Assembly: GCA_937871355.1 (NCBI GenBank)
Contig: CALMPX010000452.1
Coordinates: 1-9,971 of the forward strand
Direction: 5' to 3'
Length of the DNA: 9,971 nt
Source of the DNA: an uncultured Bdellovibrio sp.
GTDB lineage: Bacteria; Bdellovibrionota; Bdellovibrionia; Bdellovibrionales; Bdellovibrionaceae
A program made the position numbers and the translations under genes. The notes beneath the pieces are model-generated. The model ran no database searches. It worked only from the letters and a program-made list of their open reading frames with translations, and was not told the origin of the DNA. Shown in pieces: positions 6,399 through 9,971 of this stretch (position 1 is its first letter; each line of letters starts with the position of its first letter).

Positions 6399-7336
6399 AA
6401 GTAGTCTTCGAGTTTATCGAATGATCCAGTCCAGCCCTGAGTCATACCAGCTTTAGCTTTATGGAATGTTTCCCGCTCAGCCGTTGTTGCATTTCCATCA
6501 ATTTCCCAACGAATGCTCACGCGAGTTTGATCATCACCTTCAGCATCAAAAAGAATCGTCGTTAGCATGGCCTGAGGCCATGTGGGTGCCATTGGGTGTC
6601 GAGTGATATTTTCATTTTCGTCACAGAAAAATTGAGTGTAGACAAGTTTTGATGGTTTTGTGATTTCTTTGTAGTGAATTTTTCCATACATTTTGTAGTC
6701 CTTGTTAGACATTAAATAAAATGATGTCCCTTCTGGCTTGATGTCTGCTTTGATGTATTCCATCGTTGATCCTGTTGGAGCTAGCCATTGAGCTACGTGT
6801 TTTGGATTTGTCCAAGTCTCCCAGACAGTGTTCAACGGCGCCTCGAAAGTACGGTGTGTGACAAAAATATCTTTACCTTCTATTTCTTGTGAAAGGTATT
6901 CCGCTAATCGATCCCAAGTTGAATCGCCGCTGGCTGATTTGATGAATTTTTTAGTTTCTTTCGCGACTTCGGCATTCGCCATGGCCATAGTCATTTCCAT
7001 TTTAGTTTTGCCTTTAATTTCTGAGAACTCAACCGTCACGCGAAACAGAGCCGGTTGATTTTCATTGGCACCATGATCGTAAACGAGGCGAGAGCATTTT
7101 TCGACTTCATGAAAAACAGTGATATTAGGATAATCAACTCCATCTGGCCCATGCATCGTGTAAGTCCATTTTCCTCCGGGAGTGACATCTTTGTTTTTTG
7201 AAGTAAGTGTGAAACCACGCGGACCCCACCACTGGGCGACTTGCTTCGGATCAACCCAAGCCTCCCACACCACTTTAACAGGAGCATCATAAATACGAGT
7301 GATATAAATTTCGTTTGGCTTATTTTTTGTGGCCAT
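6386..7336 (-). CDS. Tandem SRPBCC (AHSA1/START-like) two-domain protein
   Basis: The 316 residues are two copies of the activator-of-Hsp90-ATPase-like domain joined head to tail. Copy 1 (about 10-149) has ITRIYDAPVKVVWEAWVDP, then QWWGPRGFT, and closes with TWDRLAEYLSQ. Copy 2 (about 157-314) has VTHRTFEAPLNTVWETWTNP, then QWLAPTGST, and closes with GWTGSFDKLEDYLKTV. Most bacterial AHSA1 proteins are single domains of 140-160 residues, so this is a fused duplication; the copies are clearly diverged. The helix-grip fold forms a hydrophobic ligand cavity, but no ligand or reaction is known for this subgroup. The gene starts inside the end of the ArsR-like gene (17-nt overlap), so translation is probably coupled. 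AHSA1 and ArsR genes are commonly paired in bacteria. No signal peptide; probably cytoplasmic. Confidence 0.92.
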   Translation of the reverse strand: MATKNKPNEIYITRIYDAPVKVVWEAWVDPKQVAQWWGPRGFTLTSKNKDVTPGGKWTYTMHGPDGVDYPNITVFHEVEKCSRLVYDHGANENQPALFRVTVEFSEIKGKTKMEMTMAMANAEVAKETKKFIKSASGDSTWDRLAEYLSQEIEGKDIFVTHRTFEAPLNTVWETWTNPKHVAQWLAPTGSTMEYIKADIKPEGTSFYLMSNKDYKMYGKIHYKEITKPSKLVYTQFFCDENENITRHPMAPTWPQAMLTTILFDAEGDDQTRVSIRWEIDGNATTAERETFHKAKAGMTQGWTGSFDKLEDYLKTV

Positions 7337-7559
7337 TTTTTTTACCTTTTCCTTTGGGCTTTTTCTTTTGAACCATTGTTTTTAAATAAGCATCTAATCG
7401 ATCGAAGCTCGCTTCCCAAAATTGACGATATTCGCTGATCCAATTTGATAATTCTTGCACTGTTGTTTCACCTAAGGAAATTTTAGCCAAGATCGCACGA
7501 CGAGTGTGATCTGAAAGCGCGGTGAATGTCATCAAAAGCTTATCTGAAGTTAGTTTCAT
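7320..7559 (-). CDS. ArsR-family regulator with in-frame loss of the helix-turn-helix core
   Basis: The 79-residue product begins like the ArsR subgroup paired with AHSA1 genes: FTALSDHTRRAILAKISLGETTVQELS (about 12-38; compare the family's F-x-A-L-A-D-x-T-R-R-x-I-L). It then passes directly into NWISEYRQFWEASFDRLDAYLK (39-60), the C-terminal dimer helix of the same subgroup, and ends in a lysine-rich tail (64-79). The recognition helix (normally like SxxAVSKHLKVLExAGL) and the beta wing, some 40-45 residues, are missing without a frame break. Full-length relatives have roughly 105-125 residues. The junction is near positions 7443-7450. The remnant is unlikely to bind DNA by itself, but it could still dimerise or simply keep translation coupled to the downstream SRPBCC gene. 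It may be a decaying gene. The AAAAGG upstream is 14 nt from the ATG, too far for an ideal ribosome site. Confidence 0.8.
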   Translation of the reverse strand: MKLTSDKLLMTFTALSDHTRRAILAKISLGETTVQELSNWISEYRQFWEASFDRLDAYLKTMVQKKKPKGKGKKNGHKK

Positions 7560-7584
7560 ATATTTTTAATTAACCTTTTAGGTA

Positions 7585-7613
7585 AATATAAAACAATTTT
7601 CAAGAATAGTCTA
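7585..7613 (-). promoter_or_regulatory. Candidate sigma-70 promoter for the ArsR-like/SRPBCC operon
   Basis: On the minus strand, TAGACT (7613-7608; four of six bases of the -35 consensus) and TATATT (7590-7585; five of six of the -10 consensus) are separated by exactly 17 nt. Transcription would start near 7578, about 20 nt before the ATG at 7559. This is a by-eye match in A/T-rich DNA, so it is moderate evidence. Confidence 0.45.
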
Positions 7614-7662
7614 TCGTGTACGAGTGGGCTTGTTTAAGCTATTGAAATAAAATGTTTTTTAA

Positions 7663-7677
7663 ATTTTCCTGGAAAAT
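7663..7677. promoter_or_regulatory. Perfect inverted repeat ATTTTCC-T-GGAAAAT, possible operator
   Basis: Two 7-nt arms flank a single T in the 175-nt spacer between the divergent ArsR-like and DUF1428 genes. It is the longest perfect symmetric site in that spacer. It lies about 50 nt upstream of the candidate ArsR promoter and 57 nt upstream of the DUF1428 start, so it could control either gene. If the ancestral ArsR protein was autoregulatory this would be a candidate site, but the present protein lacks a recognition helix. Confidence 0.4.
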
Positions 7678-7734
7678 CGATCGAGATCATGGAATGTTTA
7701 CCTATGTCCATAAAGTAAAACATAAGGAGACAAC

Positions 7735-8094
7735 ATGGCGAAGTATGTAGACGGTTATATTATTCCAATTAAAAAGAAAAACGTTAAAGCTTATAAAAAA
7801 ATGGCCACTTTAGGTTGTAATGTCTGGATGGAACACGGAGCACTAGACTATTATGAGTGTATCGGAGAAAATTTAAAATCAGAATGGGGCCTTGGTTTTA
7901 CAAAAATGTGTAAACTTAAGCCGGATGAAACAGTGATATTTGCTTATGTCGTTTATAAAAGTAAAGCAGATCGTAAAAAAATTAATGCTCAAGTTATGAC
8001 TGACCCGCGAATGAATATTGAAGGTATGACCATGCCTTTCGACGGCAAAAGATTCAGCGTTGGTGGTTTTGATGTATTGGTCAGCGCAAAGTAG
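7735..8094 (+). CDS. DUF1428 (YbaA) family protein
   Basis: The 119-residue product matches the YbaA family from end to end. It opens with YVDGYIIPIKKKNVKAYKKMA (4-24), followed by HGALDYYECIGEN (34-46), and the diagnostic C-terminal part has MTDPRMN then MTMPFDGKRFSVGGFDVLV. The family has a dimeric alpha-beta barrel (ferredoxin-like) fold resembling small monooxygenases and stress-response barrels, but no reaction is known. A strong AAGGAG (7724-7729) is 5 nt before the ATG, the best ribosome site in this half of the window. It is the first gene of a three-gene plus-strand cluster; the next start is only 9 nt after its stop. DUF1428 genes are often found beside AHSA1/ArsR genes, which fits the divergent neighbour. 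Confidence 0.93.
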   Translation: MAKYVDGYIIPIKKKNVKAYKKMATLGCNVWMEHGALDYYECIGENLKSEWGLGFTKMCKLKPDETVIFAYVVYKSKADRKKINAQVMTDPRMNIEGMTMPFDGKRFSVGGFDVLVSAK

Positions 8095-8103
8095 CGAGGG
8101 AAG

Positions 8104-8349
8104 ATGGACACATCAGTCATAGCCATTGAGGCGATCGGTTGGGTTTCAACCGGACTATTTTTATTTTCTATTATTGTCCCTCAGCGCAGACATCTTCACG
8201 CTTTGGGCGTAGTGACGGCGATAACAACAGGTCTCTACGGCTACGCTCATGGGGCCACAGCGATTTGGGTGAAGTGGGTCATCGCTTTCTTTTTTCACGC
8301 GTATATGTGGTATAAAATCTCAAGACGTGTCACCGAGACAAAGCTATGA
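8104..8349 (+). CDS. Small three-helix membrane protein, YgjV/PQ-loop-like
   Basis: The 81-residue protein has three hydrophobic segments, at about residues 6-25, 31-49 and 52-70. A PQRR turn (26-29) follows the first helix and YGYAHG (45-50) follows the second. Three helices with Pro-Gln at the first turn resemble a half-transporter of the SemiSWEET/PQ-loop type. The pattern of an IGW start, a charged turn and then YG-x-x-x-G also resembles the YgjV-like inner-membrane family. I cannot decide between them and no substrate is inferred. The AGGG before the ATG is only 3 nt away, a tight spacing. The gene begins 9 nt after the DUF1428 stop, and its TGA overlaps the ATG of the HD gene in an ATGA, so the three are very probably one operon. 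Confidence 0.7.
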   Translation: MDTSVIAIEAIGWVSTGLFLFSIIVPQRRHLHALGVVTAITTGLYGYAHGATAIWVKWVIAFFFHAYMWYKISRRVTETKL

Positions 8350-8978
8350 ATTTATCAGTATTTGAAAAAGTAATTTCAAATAAAGTTTCTTTGATCGCAA
8401 CAAGCGATGATCCGGCTCATGATTTTTTACATTACAAACGCGTCGTTCAATCGGCTAAGAATTTTTGTACTTTAGAAAAAGCTCAAATGGAAGTCGTTCT
8501 TCCGGCGGCCTGGTTGCATGATTTCGTCATCATTCCTAAGAATGATCCCCGTCGTAAAGAAGCCTCACGCCTTTCGGCTCTTGCTGCTATTCAATTTTTA
8601 AAAGAAATTAATTATCCTGAAATTTATTTTAAAGATATTGCTCATGCCATAGAAGCGCATAGCTTCAGTGCTGGTATAGAGCCGCTCACGATTGAGGCCA
8701 AAATAGTTCAAGACGCAGATCGTTTAGATGCTTTAGGTGCCATAGGCATAGCTCGTTGTTTTGCAACTGCTGGTTTAATGAAAAGATCATTTTATTCTGA
8801 AGTTGATCCATTCTGCTTGGATCGAGCGCCTGACGATAATCAGTTTACGGTTGATCACTTTTATAAAAAGTTATTTTTTGTTGCTGAAAATTTGAAAACA
8901 GATACAGGGCGACTTGAAGGAGTTCAGCGTATATCCATCATGAAAAAGTTTTTATCTGATTTATCTTTAGAGGTCTAA
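8346..8978 (+). CDS. HD-domain metal-dependent phosphohydrolase, YpgQ/YedJ-like
   Basis: The 210-residue protein carries the HD-superfamily signature in order: DPAHDFLHYKRVV (22-34, H25 and H29), AAWLHDFV (54-61, with the H58-D59 doublet), HAIEAHSF (100-107, H100 and H105) and QDADRLDALGAIGIAR (122-137, D123 and D125). The DADRLDAxGAIGIAR block is characteristic of the YpgQ/YedJ group; Bacillus subtilis YpgQ hydrolyses dNTPs to dNMP and pyrophosphate using manganese. The present protein is likely a nucleotide pyrophosphohydrolase, but its substrate is not shown by sequence. The rest of the chain is helical with no signal peptide, so it is cytoplasmic. The start overlaps the preceding membrane gene by 4 nt, implying coupled translation. 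It is the last gene of the operon, followed by 201 nt without a clear gene or terminator. Confidence 0.9.
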   Translation: MNLSVFEKVISNKVSLIATSDDPAHDFLHYKRVVQSAKNFCTLEKAQMEVVLPAAWLHDFVIIPKNDPRRKEASRLSALAAIQFLKEINYPEIYFKDIAHAIEAHSFSAGIEPLTIEAKIVQDADRLDALGAIGIARCFATAGLMKRSFYSEVDPFCLDRAPDDNQFTVDHFYKKLFFVAENLKTDTGRLEGVQRISIMKKFLSDLSLEV

Positions 8979-9179
8979 AAAAAATAAGTAAATTTCCTTA
9001 ATGTTTTTATCTATTTTTATCATCTGAGATTTAAAATTAAGAGCAGGACCTACGTCAAGTTATGATCACGACTATGGTTTTAATTCGTTTTAAAAAAAAT
9101 GTGACGATCGCATGATTGTTTTAATTTATGAGCATGTTAGCGTTTATCAACGGCCCATTTTCCACGGAAGGAAACTGAT
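8979..9179. other. 201-nt non-coding spacer between the HD and nuclease genes
   Basis: This A/T-rich spacer, with A-runs at 8978-8985 and near 9091-9098, has no tRNA or repeat array and no convincing hairpin with a T-run. The promoter of the secreted hydrolase should lie here, but no -35/-10 pair stands out. A 17-codon frame (ATG 9128 to TGA 9176-9178) ends one base before the next start codon. GGAAGGA at 9166-9172 is the Shine-Dalgarno for the downstream gene. Confidence 0.5.
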
Positions 9180-9971
9180 ATGTTGAAAAGAATTATTTCT
9201 GCTCTCATTGTGCTAACTACCTCTTCTGCTTTTGGATGGGGAGCGATCGGACACCAGATCGTCGCCTACACCGGAGCAAACTCAACTACCGATGGACAAC
9301 TTTTTTGGAAATCAAATCTAGAATCGCTTCGAACTTTATCGACTGTACCAGATCGTCTCTGGAAAACATCGGCGACAAAAGCCGATGAAGGATTAACTCA
9401 TTGGTTTGAAGTTGATTCATATTATAAGCCGGTGGAATTCAGTCAGATTATTTCATTTCCAAGTTCTTATTCGGCAGCAACCAGCCAATACTCAGAGGAA
9501 AGAATTCGCACAAATGGAGCAGCACCGTGGAGAATTCGGCAGCTTTACCAACTAGCTTTTCAAGCTTTCAAAGCTGGCCAGACTAGTTTGGCGATGCAGT
9601 ATATCGGAGTGATGTCACACTACATTGGTGATTTATCACAGCCTCTGCATGTAAGTACGAACTATGACGGACAGTTGACGGGAAATAAAGGAATACACTC
9701 TTATTTTGAAACTTCTGTTTTAAAAAATGAGATGGCTATTCGCGCCGACGTTCAAAAGCGTGCGTTGAAACTTTTGAAAGATGGAAATTTTTTAAGTCAA
9801 TTTAACGGAAGTTTAATGGACACAATTCTTTTATCAATTGAACGATCAGTTTCTCAGTTGAATCTTGTTTTAGAAAACGACACAAAATTTGGCCGTACAA
9901 CAAAAGGGGCCGCCGTCCAATTAGATTTAGCGAAAAATCGCCTAGCAGATGGGGCAGCCACTTTTGCTATT
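9180..9971 (+). CDS. Secreted S1/P1 nuclease / zinc phospholipase C family hydrolase, cut by window edge
   Basis: The frame starts at ATG 9180, 7 nt after GGAAGGA, and is open for 264 codons to the right edge. Residues 1-19 are a classical signal peptide (KR, hydrophobic core, SSAFG) and cleavage would leave W20 as the new N-terminus. This is the point: enzymes of this superfamily bind zinc through the N-terminal tryptophan. The further ligands follow: H25 (WGAIGH), D58 (VPDR), H74 (LTHWFEVD), H147-x3-D151-x5-H157 (MSHYIGDLSQPLH) and H173-x3-E177 (GIHSYFE). Together they form the trinuclear zinc site. The GDLSQPLH block is typical of S1/P1 nucleases, while glutamate at the last position is as in Bacillus cereus phospholipase C rather than the aspartate of S1. 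The product is exported and probably cleaves single-stranded nucleic acid or phospholipid. It appears to be monocistronic. Confidence 0.9.
   Translation, partial: MLKRIISALIVLTTSSAFGWGAIGHQIVAYTGANSTTDGQLFWKSNLESLRTLSTVPDRLWKTSATKADEGLTHWFEVDSYYKPVEFSQIISFPSSYSAATSQYSEERIRTNGAAPWRIRQLYQLAFQAFKAGQTSLAMQYIGVMSHYIGDLSQPLHVSTNYDGQLTGNKGIHSYFETSVLKNEMAIRADVQKRALKLLKDGNFLSQFNGSLMDTILLSIERSVSQLNLVLENDTKFGRTTKGAAVQLDLAKNRLADGAATFAI

Noticed and set aside
6167..6400. A 77-codon plus-strand frame overlapping the end of kup and running past its stop
   Set aside because: kup is intact to its normal C-terminus in its own frame; the shadow product has no family resemblance, and its extension runs through the terminator-like hairpin.
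7036..7290. An 84-codon minus-strand frame inside the SRPBCC gene
   Set aside because: It is an alternative frame of the first AHSA1 domain, which is clearly the coding frame.
8966..8979. TTTAGA-GG-TCTAAA symmetric sequence at the HD gene stop, considered as a terminator
   Set aside because: It is followed by an A-run rather than a T-run on the coding strand, and the two-base loop is too small for a normal RNA hairpin.
1..9971. Search for CRISPR arrays, tRNA/rRNA genes, insertion sequences, integrases, toxin-antitoxin pairs or defence systems
   Set aside because: No direct-repeat arrays, cloverleaf-like sequences, transposase motifs or recognisable defence genes were seen. The RadD helicase is a housekeeping repair protein, not a defence helicase, given its near-identity to the remembered Escherichia coli sequence.

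Overview
The window is AT-rich bacterial chromosomal DNA with tightly packed single genes and short operons on both strands. The recognisable proteins (RadD, a DUF3309 miniprotein, a UPF0178/YaiI protein, a YhhW-type pirin, a PlsC-type acyltransferase, Kup, a DUF1428/YbaA protein and a YpgQ/YedJ-like HD hydrolase) make up a proteobacterial housekeeping and accessory set. Low GC combined with this set would fit Bdellovibrionota or an AT-rich gammaproteobacterium. The sequence alone does not settle which, and there is no rRNA, tRNA or other taxonomic marker in view.

Layout. Positions 1-731 (minus) hold the N-terminal 243 residues of the RadD helicase, running off the left edge. Two small membrane-protein genes follow on the plus strand (908-1066, 1090-1308) and converge on a minus-strand pair: an uncharacterised protein with an HETSH motif (1819-2709) and the UPF0178 gene (1322-1783). 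A pirin gene (2844-3542, plus) diverges from that pair and converges on a PlsC-like acyltransferase (3564-4304, minus). Kup (4459-6351, plus) diverges from the acyltransferase and converges, across a terminator-like hairpin, on a minus-strand ArsR/SRPBCC pair (7320-7559 and 6386-7336). A plus-strand cluster of three genes follows (DUF1428, small membrane protein, HD hydrolase; 7735-8978). A secreted S1/P1 nuclease or zinc phospholipase C family protein (9180-9971, plus) is cut by the right edge.

How the genes relate. Most neighbours have unrelated jobs: DNA repair, lipid acylation, potassium uptake, nucleotide hydrolysis and a secreted hydrolase. Two linkages are structurally tight. The ArsR-like gene overlaps the tandem SRPBCC gene by 17 nt, and the small membrane gene overlaps the HD gene by 4 nt (ATGA).

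The most notable anomaly is the ArsR-like gene. It keeps the N-terminal helices and the C-terminal dimer helix of its family but lacks, in frame, the middle of the winged helix-turn-helix, including the recognition helix. I see no CRISPR array, insertion sequence, integrase, phage module, toxin-antitoxin pair or recognisable defence system, and nothing that amounts to a new multi-gene system. The longest gene-free stretch is about 200 nt (8979-9179). Several gene starts have little or no Shine-Dalgarno sequence, and short palindromes sit in several of the intergenic gaps.
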